DNA from: Pseudomonas psychrophila HA-4
GTDB lineage: Bacteria > Pseudomonadota > Gammaproteobacteria > Pseudomonadales > Pseudomonadaceae
Assembly (NCBI RefSeq): GCF_000282975.1
Contig: NZ_ALJC01000067.1
Span: 1 to 40,503, forward strand
Direction: 5' to 3'
Length of the DNA stretch: 40,503 bases
Below the pieces are notes generated by a model. The model saw only the letters and a program-made list of their open reading frames with translations. It searched no databases and was not told the DNA's origin. Below, in pieces: positions 7,939 to 17,439 of this stretch; position 1 is the first letter of the stretch; every line of letters begins with the position of its first letter. Made by a program: the position numbers and the translations under genes.

Positions 7939-9315
7939 ATGCGTTGCCTGCTGTTCATCTGCTTGCTGCTTGGTGCAGCTCAGAGCTTTGCCCTCGACCG
8001 CTACAGCGTTGAGGGATACCAACTACCAAATGGACTGCAACTGATCCTCAAGCCCGGTTATGAACGTGGGCATGTGTCCATTCGCTTAGTGGTCGGCGTG
8101 GGCCTGGATGACTTCAGTTGCGGCGACCAACAACTGCCACATTTGCTGGAACACCTGTTGTTCAGCGGCATTGACGACACCGGCGAAGGCGGCCTGGAGG
8201 AGCGCATGCAGGCGCTGGGTGGCGAATGGAACGCCTACACCAGCCACGCCGACACCACGTTTGTGATCGAAGCCCCGGCGAAAAACCAACGCAAAATCCT
8301 CGACCTGCTGCTAAGCCTGCTGACCCGCACGCAACTGACTGAACAGCGCATCAGTGAGGCCAAACACGTGGTTGAGCGCGAAGACGGCGGTCATTACTCG
8401 CACTTGCAGCGCTGGCTCGACCGCCAAGACCTAGGCCACAGCGCCAGCAACCAATTGGCCGTTGAATTGGGCCTCAAATGCGCCGAACGTGCCGAGGTGC
8501 ATGCCCTCACACGCCAACAGCTCGAAGCCGTGCGCTCCACCTGGTACGCCCCCAACAACATGACCTTGATTGTGGTCGGTGACCTTGACCGCTTGCTGCC
8601 CGCTTATCTGGAGCGCACGTACGGCGCACTCGAGCCGGTTGAACCCAGCGAGCACCTGCCGCTACCAGACATCGAAGCCAAAGCCGATACCGAACGCACC
8701 TTGATGCGCGGTGTGGTGGGCGACACGGCCAAACTGCACTGGTTGTTACCGGAACCCGTCATCGACGACCAGAGCGATGAAACCTGGGACCTGCTGCGTG
8801 ATTACCTGGAGTGGGCGTTGTACAGCGAACTGCGGCTCAAGCACGGTTTGTCTTACGGACCCTGGGCCGAGCGTGAAGTGTTTGGCGGCGTCGGCTTTTT
8901 AAGCTTGAATGCCGACCTCGCCCGCGATGACGTGTCCAAGGCCGAACAGGTCATGGCGCAACTCAAGGCGCACTTACTCAAGGACGGCCTTGACCCTGAA
9001 GTCTTTGCCCGCCTCAAAAACGCAGCCGTGGTGCGCCAGGCCTGGGCCGTACAGGGCAACAGTGCACTGGCCGACTACTACTGGAGCGCCTTGGGCGACT
9101 ACGACAAAGGCCGCTTCGCCGACCCGTCCAAACGCTTACAGGCCGTGTCGCTTGAACAAGCCAATGCCGCGCTGCGCCAATTGTTCGCTGAACCCGGCTA
9201 CGTACGCATCGAAAAACCCTTGTTCAGCTACAACACCCTGAGCGTGGCAATTGGCGTGGTGCTGCTCTTACTGTTACTGATTGCCGTGGGCTGGCGCGTC
9301 TGGCGTCGGCGTTAA
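7939..9315 (+). CDS. Membrane-anchored M16-family zinc peptidase
   Basis: This encodes 458 residues. A signal peptide (LLFICLLLGAAQSFA) is followed by a peptidase M16 domain with the inverted zinc motif HLLEH at 68-72 and the third ligand E148, 76 residues after H72, as in insulinases and pitrilysins. A second, inactive M16 domain follows (about 190-400). The C-terminus is one membrane helix (SVAIGVVLLLLLLIAVGW) ending WRVWRRR, so the catalytic part probably faces the periplasm, anchored in the inner membrane. The total length is that of a two-domain, processing-peptidase-type member, not of the much longer insulinases. AAAGGGA lies upstream. The substrate is unknown. Confidence 0.9.
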   Translation: MRCLLFICLLLGAAQSFALDRYSVEGYQLPNGLQLILKPGYERGHVSIRLVVGVGLDDFSCGDQQLPHLLEHLLFSGIDDTGEGGLEERMQALGGEWNAYTSHADTTFVIEAPAKNQRKILDLLLSLLTRTQLTEQRISEAKHVVEREDGGHYSHLQRWLDRQDLGHSASNQLAVELGLKCAERAEVHALTRQQLEAVRSTWYAPNNMTLIVVGDLDRLLPAYLERTYGALEPVEPSEHLPLPDIEAKADTERTLMRGVVGDTAKLHWLLPEPVIDDQSDETWDLLRDYLEWALYSELRLKHGLSYGPWAEREVFGGVGFLSLNADLARDDVSKAEQVMAQLKAHLLKDGLDPEVFARLKNAAVVRQAWAVQGNSALADYYWSALGDYDKGRFADPSKRLQAVSLEQANAALRQLFAEPGYVRIEKPLFSYNTLSVAIGVVLLLLLLIAVGWRVWRRR

Positions 9316-9410
9316 GCTTTAATTGCCCGAGTCTGAAACTGTTTGATACCGTAAAATCATTGCCAAATTCGCGGCTGATCCATCAGCCGCCAGCGTGCGG
9401 AGAATTCATC

Positions 9411-10337
9411 GTGAGTGATCGTTCCAATCCTTGGCAACTGCAGACCATCGTCAGCCAGTTGCGCACCGCCCGTAATCAGTGGCGTACGCAAAACGGGCGT
9501 GTCAGCGGTGAGTTGGGAGGCCGTGAGCTGCCGTCGCGTGCCGCGATGGCCGAGATTCTTGAAGCCCTGTGCGGCGCTTTGTTCCCGATGCGTCTAGGCC
9601 CAGTGGACCTGCGCGAAGAGAGCGAAGACTTCTACGTCGGACACACGCTGGACGTAGCACTCAACGCGCTGCTGAGACAAGCACGGCTGGAATTGCGCTA
9701 TGCCGCGCGCCAAGCGGGCCTGCCGGACGACGGTGTCGATGCTACGGCGACCATCTTGATCCAAGACTTTGCCTTAGCGTTGCCACGTTTGCGCAGCATC
9801 CTGGACACCGACGTGCTGGCCGCCTACCACGGCGATCCGGCGGCGCGCAGTGTTGATGAAGTGTTGTTGTGCTACCCGGGGATTCTGGCGGTGATTCATC
9901 ACCGACTGGCGCACCACATGTACCGTGCCGGGTTGCCGTTGCTGGCGCGCATCAGCGCTGAAATCGCGCACTCATCCACGGGGATCGACATCCACCCTGG
10001 CGCGCAGATTGGCCGCAGCTTCTTTATCGACCATGGAACGGGCGTTGTGATTGGTGAAACCGCGATCATCGGCGAACGTGTGCGTATCTACCAGGCTGTG
10101 ACCTTGGGCGCAAAACGCTTCCCGGCGGACGAATCAGGCCAACTGCAAAAAGGCCACCCGCGCCATCCGATTGTTGAAGACGACGTGGTGATCTATGCCG
10201 GGGCGACCATTCTGGGGCGCATCACCATCGGCAAAGGGTCGACCATCGGCGGTAACGTCTGGCTCACACGCAGCGTGCCAGCGGGTTGCAACCTGACCCA
10301 AGCCAACCTGCAACACGATGACGGCACACAGAAGTAA
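9411..10337 (+). CDS. epsC: Serine O-acetyltransferase EpsC
   Basis: Predicted to transfer acetyl from acetyl-CoA to L-serine, giving O-acetylserine, the first step of cysteine synthesis in the cytoplasm. It has 308 residues: a helical N-terminal part and a left-handed beta-helix acyltransferase domain (about 190-300) with hexapeptide repeats. Motifs include HPGAQIGRSFFIDHGTGVV, GETAIIGERVRIYQAVTLGA and the final IGKGSTIGGNVWLT. The length and extended N-terminus fit EpsC rather than the shorter CysE. The GTG start at 9411 is preceded by GGAG (9399-9402); the frame is open 17 codons earlier, without a good binding site. It converges on trpA, with inverted-repeat copy B between the two stop codons. 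Confidence 0.9.
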   Translation: MSDRSNPWQLQTIVSQLRTARNQWRTQNGRVSGELGGRELPSRAAMAEILEALCGALFPMRLGPVDLREESEDFYVGHTLDVALNALLRQARLELRYAARQAGLPDDGVDATATILIQDFALALPRLRSILDTDVLAAYHGDPAARSVDEVLLCYPGILAVIHHRLAHHMYRAGLPLLARISAEIAHSSTGIDIHPGAQIGRSFFIDHGTGVVIGETAIIGERVRIYQAVTLGAKRFPADESGQLQKGHPRHPIVEDDVVIYAGATILGRITIGKGSTIGGNVWLTRSVPAGCNLTQANLQHDDGTQK

Positions 10338-10345
10338 GAGGATTT

Positions 10346-10468
10346 CGTAGCAGTTGCCGAGCCTGCGAGGCTACGTCCGATTGCGAAGCGATCGTAAACA
10401 CTAAGCGCATGGTTTAACTGACATACCGCAGCGCCGGACGTAGCCTCGCAGGCTCGGCAACTGCTACG
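10346..10468. repeat. Long inverted-repeat element, copy B
   Basis: Perfect 34-base inverted arms at 10346-10379 and 10435-10468 (outer ends CGTAGCAGTTGCCGAG / CTCGGCAACTGCTACG) enclose a 55-base interior. Arms and most of the interior are identical to copy C (17247-17394), including GCGAAGCGATCGTAAA and GTTTAACTGACATACCGCAG. Copy B lacks a 25-base stretch present in copy C just before the right arm. It lies exactly between the convergent stop codons of epsC and trpA, nine bases from each, and could fold into a very long hairpin that ends transcription from both sides. It has no ORF. Confidence 0.9.
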
Positions 10469-10477
10469 AGGCTTCGT

Positions 10478-11283
10478 CTAGCGCGCTTTACGCACGCCTT
10501 CTGCCAGTGCCGCGCACAAGCTCAGCACGCCATCCACTGCCTGCTCAGGCGTGGCCGCATTTTCAATCTTGTCGATCAACGCCGAGCCCACCACGACACC
10601 GTCCGCGAGTCGCGCAATGGCGGCTGCTTGCTCCGGGGTGCGAATCCCGAAACCAACGCTGATCGGCAAGTCGGTGTGACGACGCAGTCGCGCAATCGCT
10701 TCGCTCACTTGTTCGGTGGTCGCAGAACCTGCACCCGTTACGCCAGCAACCGACACGTAGTAGACGAAACCCGAGCTGCCGTTGAGCACTTTAGGCAGGC
10801 GCACGTCGTCGGTGGTCGGGGTGGTCAGGCGGATAAAGTCCAGGCCTGCCGCTTGCGCCGGGTCGCACAGCTCTGAGTTGTGCTCCGGCGGCATGTCGAC
10901 CACGATCAGGCCGTCCACACCGGCTGCCTTGGCGTCAGCGATGAATGCAGGCACCCCGTAATGGTGGATCGGGTTGAAGTAGCCCATGAGCACCAGCGGC
11001 GTGTCGGTGTTGTCTTCACGGAACTCGCGGACCATTTGCAGGGTTTTTGCCAAATTCTGTTTGGCACCCAGCGCACGAATGTTGGCCAACTGAATCGCTG
11101 GACCATCCGCCATCGGATCGGTGAAGGGCATGCCCAGCTCGATCACGTCAGCGCCCGCAGCAGGCAGGCCCTTGAGAATCGCCAGCGAGGTGGCGTAGTC
11201 CGGGTCACCGGCAGTGACGAACGTGACCAGTGCGGCGCGGTTCTGTTCTTTGAGTTCGGCAAAACGCGTTTGCAGGCGGCTCA

Positions 11284-11284
<1 letters not shown>
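10478..11284 (-). CDS. trpA: Tryptophan synthase alpha subunit
   Basis: TrpA cleaves indole-3-glycerol phosphate to indole and glyceraldehyde 3-phosphate in the last step of tryptophan synthesis, passing indole to TrpB through the complex. It is a 268-residue TIM barrel of the usual length. Catalytic E49 and D60 are in place within [15 protein letters not shown], and the phosphate-binding [11 protein letters not shown] is present. The start codon overlaps the trpB stop (TGATG on the minus strand, one shared base), so the two are translationally coupled and made in equal amounts. Confidence 0.98.
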
Positions 11285-12632
<1,348 letters not shown>

Positions 12633-13529
12633 ATGAGCCGTGACCTTCCCCCTCTAAACGCCCTGCGCGCGTTTGAAGCCACCGCCCGCCTGAACAGCGT
12701 GAGCCAGGCGGCTGAACAGCTTAACGTCACGCACGGCGCCGTTAGTCGGCAACTCAAAGTGCTTGAAGAACACTTGGGCGTGAATCTGTTCGTTAAGGAA
12801 GGTCGCGGCCTGAAACTCACAGAGGCTGGTATTCGCCTGCGCGATGCCAGCGCAGAAGCCTTCGACCGCCTGCGTAACGTATGCACTGAACTCACGCAAC
12901 GCCATATCGACGCACCCTTTGTGCTTGGCTGTTCGGGCAGTTTGCTCGCACGCTGGTTTATTCCACGCTTGGGCCGTTTGAATGCGGACTTGCCCGACCT
13001 GCGCCTGCACCTGTCGGCCGGAGAAGGTGACTTGGACCCGCGCCGCCCTGGGCTAGACGCCCTGCTGGTGTTTGCAGAGCCGCCATGGCCCGCCGACATG
13101 CAGGTGTACGAATTGGCCAGCGAGCGCATCGGCCCGGTGCTGAGCCCGCGTTATGCCCATTACCCACGCTTGTGTCAGGCACCCGTCAGCGCCCTGCTGG
13201 ATGAGCCTTTACTGCATACCACCTCGCGGCCACAAGCATGGCCAAGCTGGGCACAACAAAACGCTATCGACGCCAATGACTTGAAATATGGGCAGGGCTT
13301 TGAGCACTTGTATTACTTGCTCGAAGCGGCGGTGGCGGGATTGGGGGTTGCGATTGCCCCCGAGCCGTTGGTGGCTGAAGACCTGCGGGCCGGTCGCCTG
13401 GCTGCGCCGTGGGGCTTCAAGGAAACCCCGGCACAGCTGGCGTTATGGCTACCTAAGCGCGCCGCAGACGGGCGCGCTCGGCAACTGGCGCAATGGCTCA
13501 AGGCTGAGCTTGCGCGTGGCGCGGTTTAG
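12633..13529 (+). CDS. trpI: LysR-type activator TrpI
   Basis: TrpI is the LysR-type regulator that activates trpBA in response to indoleglycerol phosphate. It has 298 residues: an N-terminal winged helix-turn-helix (about 6-65, with [24 protein letters not shown]; the GAVSRQL core is typical of the GcvA/TrpI branch) and a C-terminal effector-binding domain (about 92-295). The identification rests mainly on its divergent position beside trpBA, the diagnostic Pseudomonas arrangement. Its TAG stop overlaps the stop codon of the DUF883 gene on the other strand, so the two are strictly convergent. Confidence 0.93.
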   Translation: MSRDLPPLNALRAFEATARLNSVSQAAEQLNVTHGAVSRQLKVLEEHLGVNLFVKEGRGLKLTEAGIRLRDASAEAFDRLRNVCTELTQRHIDAPFVLGCSGSLLARWFIPRLGRLNADLPDLRLHLSAGEGDLDPRRPGLDALLVFAEPPWPADMQVYELASERIGPVLSPRYAHYPRLCQAPVSALLDEPLLHTTSRPQAWPSWAQQNAIDANDLKYGQGFEHLYYLLEAAVAGLGVAIAPEPLVAEDLRAGRLAAPWGFKETPAQLALWLPKRAADGRARQLAQWLKAELARGAV

Positions 13530-13852
13530 TTACCGCGCTTGCACAGTACAAATGCTGCCAACAGACCCAGTGCGCCAATCGCAACCCCTGCCGTGGCATA
13601 CGGATGCTCTTGAGCGTATTCACGGGTAGCAATCGCGGTTTCGCGCGTCTTGTCTTTCACTTCTTCGTACGCGTCGGTGAGCAGATGGCGCGAGTGCTTC
13701 AGTGCGTTCTCAGCGTTATTTTTGAGAGCACCAAGGGTTTTCTTGGACTCGTCGGAAGCGTCGTGCTTAAGGCTTTCCAGAGACTTGAGCAGGCTCTCGA
13801 TCTCTGCTTCCATGCTTTGCAATGAGGCTTTACGTAGGGAATTGCTAGCCAT
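13526..13852 (-). CDS. DUF883 (ElaB/YqjD-like) membrane-anchored protein
   Basis: This encodes 108 residues. A charged, helical N-terminal region (about 1-80, lysine/glutamate-rich, probably coiled coil) is followed by one membrane helix near the C-terminus ([18 protein letters not shown]) and a short basic tail, KRGN. The [18 protein letters not shown] segment before the helix is the hallmark of DUF883. Enterobacterial members (ElaB, YqjD) are stationary-phase inner-membrane proteins that bind ribosomes; whether this one does is unknown. Its stop overlaps that of trpI. It is divergent from dodecin, with 156 bases between. Confidence 0.85.
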   Translation of the reverse strand: MASNSLRKASLQSMEAEIESLLKSLESLKHDASDESKKTLGALKNNAENALKHSRHLLTDAYEEVKDKTRETAIATREYAQEHPYATAGVAIGALGLLAAFVLCKRGN

Positions 13853-14008
13853 TAGGGCTCTCCTGCATTGATGAGTGAGGGTGCGTGTTAAGTCCGACTC
13901 CGGCGTTTCTCAAAAGTGCAAAAAACCTGAACTTTTCCTTTTGAACAACCCACGAAGTATTGAGCAGATTCGCTGCTAGGCTTTGATCTACGACAAAAGG
14001 AGAACGTT

Positions 14009-14224
14009 ATGTCTGACCATCACACCTACAAGAAAATCGAACTCGTAGGCTCGTCCCCGAGCAGCATAGAAGACGCCATCGCTAATGCACTGGCCGAGGC
14101 CAACAAAAGCATCAAACACTTGGAATGGTTTGAAGTCATCGACACCCGCGGGCACATCAAAGACGGCAAGGTGGCGCACTACCAGGTCACGCTCAAGGTC
14201 GGTTTCCGGATTGCCAGCAGCTAA
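14009..14224 (+). CDS. Dodecin flavin-binding protein
   Basis: This encodes 71 residues matching the dodecin family, small cytoplasmic proteins that form hollow dodecamers and store or sequester flavins. Seen are [18 protein letters not shown], the flavin-stacking W44 in [14 protein letters not shown], and the closing [12 protein letters not shown] strand. AAAGGAG precedes the ATG. It is a single-gene unit with a strong terminator at 14288-14322. Confidence 0.95.
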   Translation: MSDHHTYKKIELVGSSPSSIEDAIANALAEANKSIKHLEWFEVIDTRGHIKDGKVAHYQVTLKVGFRIASS

Positions 14225-14287
14225 GAAACAGAAAGTCTTTTTGAACTTACGGACTGGCCGTTTGCCATAAAGTCCGCTACACCGTCT

Positions 14288-14322
14288 GGGTGCGACGTGG
14301 TCAAGCGTGTCGCACCCTTTTT
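14288..14322 (+). terminator. Rho-independent terminator after dodecin
   Basis: A perfect 9-bp stem GGGTGCGAC / GTCGCACCC with a 12-base loop is followed directly by TTTTT. It separates dodecin from the DUF1161 gene that starts 23 bases downstream, so that gene's promoter must overlap this hairpin or read-through must occur. Confidence 0.85.
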
Positions 14323-14345
14323 GTTTTGATCTGGGGATCTGACCA

Positions 14346-14570
14346 ATGAAAAAGATTTTAGTGGCTGTAGGTTTACTGAGTCTGGCAGGCACCGCCTTTG
14401 CAGCGGGCAAGCCTTGCGAAGAACTGAAAAGCGAAATCGCCGCGAAGATTGATGCCAGTGGCGTCCCGCACTACTCGCTGAAAGTCGTTAGCAAAGGCGC
14501 TTCGTCAGACGGCAAAGTCGTGGGTTCCTGTGAAGGCGGCACCAAAGAAATCGTCTACAAGCGTGGCTAA
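14346..14570 (+). CDS. DUF1161 periplasmic protein, first paralogue
   Basis: This encodes 74 residues: a signal peptide (ILVAVGLLSLAGTAFA) and a mature part of about 54 residues with the family core KPCEELKSEIAAKI near the N-terminus and VVGSCEGGTKEIVY near the end. Two cysteines (in KPCEE and GSCEGG) probably form a disulphide in the periplasm. The function of the family is unknown. A second paralogue lies at 16454-16687 with the same layout. GGGGATCTGACC precedes the ATG. Confidence 0.88.
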   Translation: MKKILVAVGLLSLAGTAFAAGKPCEELKSEIAAKIDASGVPHYSLKVVSKGASSDGKVVGSCEGGTKEIVYKRG

Positions 14571-14580
14571 CACTGCGTAA

Positions 14581-14657
14581 CCCCGTGTAGGAGCGCGCGT
14601 GCTTGCGATCTTTTGATCGTTTAAAAGACCGCGAGGCAAGCTCGCACTTACACGGGG
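14581..14657. repeat. REP-type palindrome between convergent genes
   Basis: CCCCGTGTA (14581-14589) pairs with TACACGGGG (14649-14657). The interior has a further inverted pair of the CTTGCGATCTTTTGATC type. It has the GTAGGAGC end typical of Pseudomonas REP elements. It lies between the convergent DUF1161 and flavin oxidoreductase genes and may terminate both. Confidence 0.75.
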
Positions 14658-14663
14658 CTTCTG

Positions 14664-15668
14664 TTACGCCTCTTTCATCACCTGCGACAGCAGTTCGTAA
14701 GAGTGAATGCGGTCTGCATGCTCATACAGGTCACAGGTGAAGATCAGTTCATCCGCTTGAGTCTGCTCAACCAGCACGTTAAGTTTGGCGCGGATTTTCT
14801 CCGGGCTACCGACCATCGCTAGGCCCAAAAAGCTCATCACCGCTTCTTTCTCGTGCGGCAACCACAGCCCGTCCATGGTCTTGACCGGCGCGCGCTGGAC
14901 CAGGCTTTGCCCACGCATCAACGCCAGAATTCTTTGCAACACGGAGGTGGACAGGTATTCAGCCTGCTCATCGGTATCCGCCGCGACCAATGGCACACCC
15001 AGCATCACATACGGCTTGTCGAGTACCGCCGAAGGTTTGAAGTGATTGCGGTAGACGCGGATCGCTTCGTGCATCAAGCGCGGGGCGAAATGTGAGGCGA
15101 AGGCATACGGCAAGCCACGCTCACCGGCCAATTGCGCACTGAACAAACTAGAGCCCAGCAACCACACCGGCACGTTGGTGCCAGTGCCCGGCATGGCGAT
15201 AACGCGTTGATCCGGGGTGCGCGGGCCCAAATAGCGCATCAACTCGGCCACGTCTTGCGGAAAATCATCGGCGCTGCCCGAACGTTCACGGCGCAAGGCG
15301 CGGGCAGTCATCTGGTCGGAACCTGGCGCCCGGCCAAGGCCCAGATCGATTCGGCCCGGATACAGGCTTTCGAGCGTTCCGAACTGCTCGGCAATCACCA
15401 GCGGCGCATGGTTGGGCAGCATCACCCCGCCCGAACCGACGCGAATAGTCGACGTGCCGCCAGCCAAGTAGCCGATCAATACCGACGTGGCCGAACTGGC
15501 GATGCCGTCCATATTGTGGTGTTCCGCCACCCAAAAGCGGTTATAGCCAAACTTTTCTACGTGTTGGGCCAAATCCAGCGAATTGTGCAACGACTGGGCC
15601 GCGCTGCCGTTTTCGCGCACCGGTACCAGGTCGAGGGTCGAGAATTTGACATCAGACAAGCGTTTCAT
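14664..15668 (-). CDS. Luciferase-like (LLM class) flavin-dependent oxidoreductase
   Basis: This encodes 334 residues, a TIM-barrel member of the bacterial luciferase superfamily. Typical segments are [38 protein letters not shown] and [17 protein letters not shown], and [19 protein letters not shown]. These resemble the YhbW subgroup of single-component, presumably F420- or FMN-linked enzymes; FMN is expected here. The substrate is unknown. It acts in the cytoplasm. It is transcribed divergently from the OsmC gene with a 214-base gap. Confidence 0.88.
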   Translation of the reverse strand: MKRLSDVKFSTLDLVPVRENGSAAQSLHNSLDLAQHVEKFGYNRFWVAEHHNMDGIASSATSVLIGYLAGGTSTIRVGSGGVMLPNHAPLVIAEQFGTLESLYPGRIDLGLGRAPGSDQMTARALRRERSGSADDFPQDVAELMRYLGPRTPDQRVIAMPGTGTNVPVWLLGSSLFSAQLAGERGLPYAFASHFAPRLMHEAIRVYRNHFKPSAVLDKPYVMLGVPLVAADTDEQAEYLSTSVLQRILALMRGQSLVQRAPVKTMDGLWLPHEKEAVMSFLGLAMVGSPEKIRAKLNVLVEQTQADELIFTCDLYEHADRIHSYELLSQVMKEA

Positions 15669-15882
15669 CAGCCGGCTACTCCAAGTGGGATGCAGGTTTG
15701 GGCGCTCGCCAAAACCCGCCAGTGATTACAGAAATATGGGCATATACCCGAGTTTCAATGGCATCAGTGAATTGGGCTACCTAAAAGTGCGATTTGTCCG
15801 ACAGGATGAACTTTATGGAGCCGACTACTCTCACAACTCCCAACAAGGCGTGAAACCTTCACGCCGTTTTCAGGAGGCACGC

Positions 15883-16314
15883 ATGAGTATTAAAAAGAAA
15901 GCATCGGCTCATTGGGCAGGCGACCTTAAGACCGGCATTGGCTCCATCTCTACCGAGACCGGCGTACTGCGCGAAGCCCCGTATGGCTTCAAGGCACGCT
16001 TTGAAGGCGGCAAAGGCACCAACCCTGAAGAGCTGATTGGCGCGGCGCATGCCGGGTGTTTTTCCATGGCGCTGTCTATGATTCTCGGCGATGCCGGGCT
16101 CAAAGCTGACAGCATCGACACCACCGCTGAGGTCACGTTGGATCAGGTAGACGGCGGTTTTGCGATCACCGCTGTGCACCTCATCCTCAAAGCCAAAGTG
16201 CCAGGCGCGACCCAGGAACAATTTACAGAGCTGACCACGAAGGCAAAAGAAGGCTGCCCTGTGTCTAAGGTGCTGAACGCTAAAATCACCCTCGACGCGA
16301 CCTTGGTGTCGTAA
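15883..16314 (+). CDS. OsmC-family peroxidase
   Basis: This encodes 143 residues. OsmC proteins reduce organic hydroperoxides with a pair of reactive cysteines. Here C59 (in [11 protein letters not shown]) and C125 (in [10 protein letters not shown]) sit in the expected places, and the motif [13 protein letters not shown] precedes the first. The [12 protein letters not shown] segment is typical of OsmC rather than Ohr. The start at 15883 is fixed by CAGGAGG just upstream; the frame is open another 100 codons, overlapping the oxidoreductase gene on the other strand, which is unlikely to be translated. A hairpin follows at 16330. Confidence 0.93.
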   Translation: MSIKKKASAHWAGDLKTGIGSISTETGVLREAPYGFKARFEGGKGTNPEELIGAAHAGCFSMALSMILGDAGLKADSIDTTAEVTLDQVDGGFAITAVHLILKAKVPGATQEQFTELTTKAKEGCPVSKVLNAKITLDATLVS

Positions 16315-16329
16315 TTGAAGTCAACGCAC

Positions 16330-16352
16330 GCCCCGCTCACGACGAGCGGGGC
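16330..16352 (+). terminator. Hairpin after the OsmC gene
   Basis: A perfect 9-bp stem GCCCCGCTC / GAGCGGGGC with a 5-base loop begins 16 bases after the stop codon. There is no T tract, so termination strength is uncertain. Confidence 0.6.
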
Positions 16353-16453
16353 GGCGTTAGCCCGGACAGTTCGCACATCGCACCCAATGTGATCGAATGA
16401 TCGCCACTGGCGTCATACCCTGACGTTGCGTACTGAATGAAGGGAGTCTCACC

Positions 16454-16687
16454 ATGAAACGTTTTGCTTTAGCGGTTATCGCTTGCGCCCTCACCACCTC
16501 GGTGCTGGCCGCGCCCAAGCCCTGCGAAGAGTTGAAGGCTGAAATCGAAACCAAGATTCAAGCCAACAACGTGTCGTCTTACACACTCGAAATCGTGACC
16601 AATGACGAAGTACACGACCAGAATCTGGTAGTCGGATCGTGCGAAAACGGCACCAAAAAGATCATCTACCAGAAAAACGACACCTGA
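16454..16687 (+). CDS. DUF1161 periplasmic protein, second paralogue
   Basis: This encodes 77 residues: a signal peptide (FALAVIACALTTSVLA) followed by KPCEELKAEIETKIQ and VVGSCENGTKKIIY, the same framework as the copy at 14346-14570. The mature part is about half identical to that copy, so this looks like an older duplication within 2 kb, now separated by two unrelated genes. GGGAG lies upstream of the ATG. The function is unknown. Confidence 0.88.
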   Translation: MKRFALAVIACALTTSVLAAPKPCEELKAEIETKIQANNVSSYTLEIVTNDEVHDQNLVVGSCENGTKKIIYQKNDT

Positions 16688-16690
16688 GTG

Positions 16691-17107
16691 TTAAGGCAGG
16701 CAGTTAATAAGTCGCTCCTCGGCTAACACCTTGCCATCGGCGTTATACAGCCGGGCGTAGGCGTTAAAGCCCAGCGAGCGGGCTTGTAGCCGGTAGCGTT
16801 GCCCCGGCTGAAAATCTGCGTAATTGACCGTGATATAGCACAGCCGTTCTTGCGGCTCGCTGAACATCCCCATCCCGCCGATAAATACCTCGTAATCGAA
16901 GCGCACCATTAGCTCGTGACTGCCCGGCGTCACCTGAAAATAGCGGCCGTCGTTCAGGCGCTGGTTATCCAGACGCTCGGCCATCACCAGCTTGCCGGTT
17001 TGCGTTTCGAGATCGACCCACGCCATGTTTGGATCGTGTGGCGGCAATGGCGTGCTGGCGCAAGCGCTCAATAGGCAGGCCATCAGTAACAGCAAAGACG
17101 TACGCAT
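16691..17107 (-). CDS. Putative lipoprotein
   Basis: This encodes 138 residues with a clear lipoprotein signal: a hydrophobic stretch ending in lipobox LLSAC followed by AS. The mature part has SHELMVRFDYEVFIGGMGM and RLCYITVNYADFQPGQRYRL, resembling the PEGA-like or DUF2846-type lipoproteins with a small beta fold, but I cannot assign the family firmly. ATG at 17107 follows GGAAG; the frame is open another 14 codons. It ends three bases from the DUF1161 stop on the other strand. Confidence 0.8.
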   Translation of the reverse strand: MRTSLLLLMACLLSACASTPLPPHDPNMAWVDLETQTGKLVMAERLDNQRLNDGRYFQVTPGSHELMVRFDYEVFIGGMGMFSEPQERLCYITVNYADFQPGQRYRLQARSLGFNAYARLYNADGKVLAEERLINCLP

Positions 17108-17171
17108 GGGGACTTCCACACAGGGATGAAGCGATAAGCATAGCGCCACACCGCCTGTGAACGCTGCTAAA

Positions 17172-17211
17172 GGCTGCGATGTTTTGATCTGAGGGTTGTA
17201 AGATCGCAGCC
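17172..17211. repeat. Degenerate REP-type palindrome
   Basis: GGCTGCGAT (17172-17180) pairs with ATCGCAGCC (17203-17211). It is a worn relative of the full element at 28196-28273, with a CGGCAGCTCTCACAG remnant after it. Together with inverted-repeat copy C it fills most of the 332-base gap between the divergent lipoprotein genes. Confidence 0.65.
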
Positions 17212-17246
17212 TTCGGCAGCTCTCACAGATCTATGGCGTGCGAACG

Positions 17247-17394
17247 CGTAGCAGTTGCCGAGCCTGCGAGGCTACGTCCGATTGCGAAGCGATCGTAAAA
17301 CCCTAAGCGCAGGGTTTAACTGACATACCGCAGCGCTTGATTCTACGACTGCTGCGCAGCCGGACGTAGCCTCGCAGGCTCGGCAACTGCTACG
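17247..17394. repeat. Long inverted-repeat element, copy C
   Basis: Perfect 34-base arms (17247-17280 and 17361-17394) are identical to those of copy B at 10346-10468, with an 80-base interior. The interior matches B closely but has an extra stretch (around 17336-17360, with GATTCTACGACTGCTGCGCAG). Unlike B it lies in a divergent promoter region, ending 45 bases before the aminopeptidase-like gene, so it may influence that gene's promoter. It has no ORF. Confidence 0.9.
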
Positions 17395-17439
17395 AAATCA
17401 GCTTGCTGCACACCCTAGAATCTCCCACTGGACCGCACT

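Noticed and set aside
15583..15882. 100-codon upstream extension of the OsmC protein
   Set aside because: It overlaps the oxidoreductase gene on the other strand, while ATG 15883 has a strong CAGGAGG and gives the normal family length.
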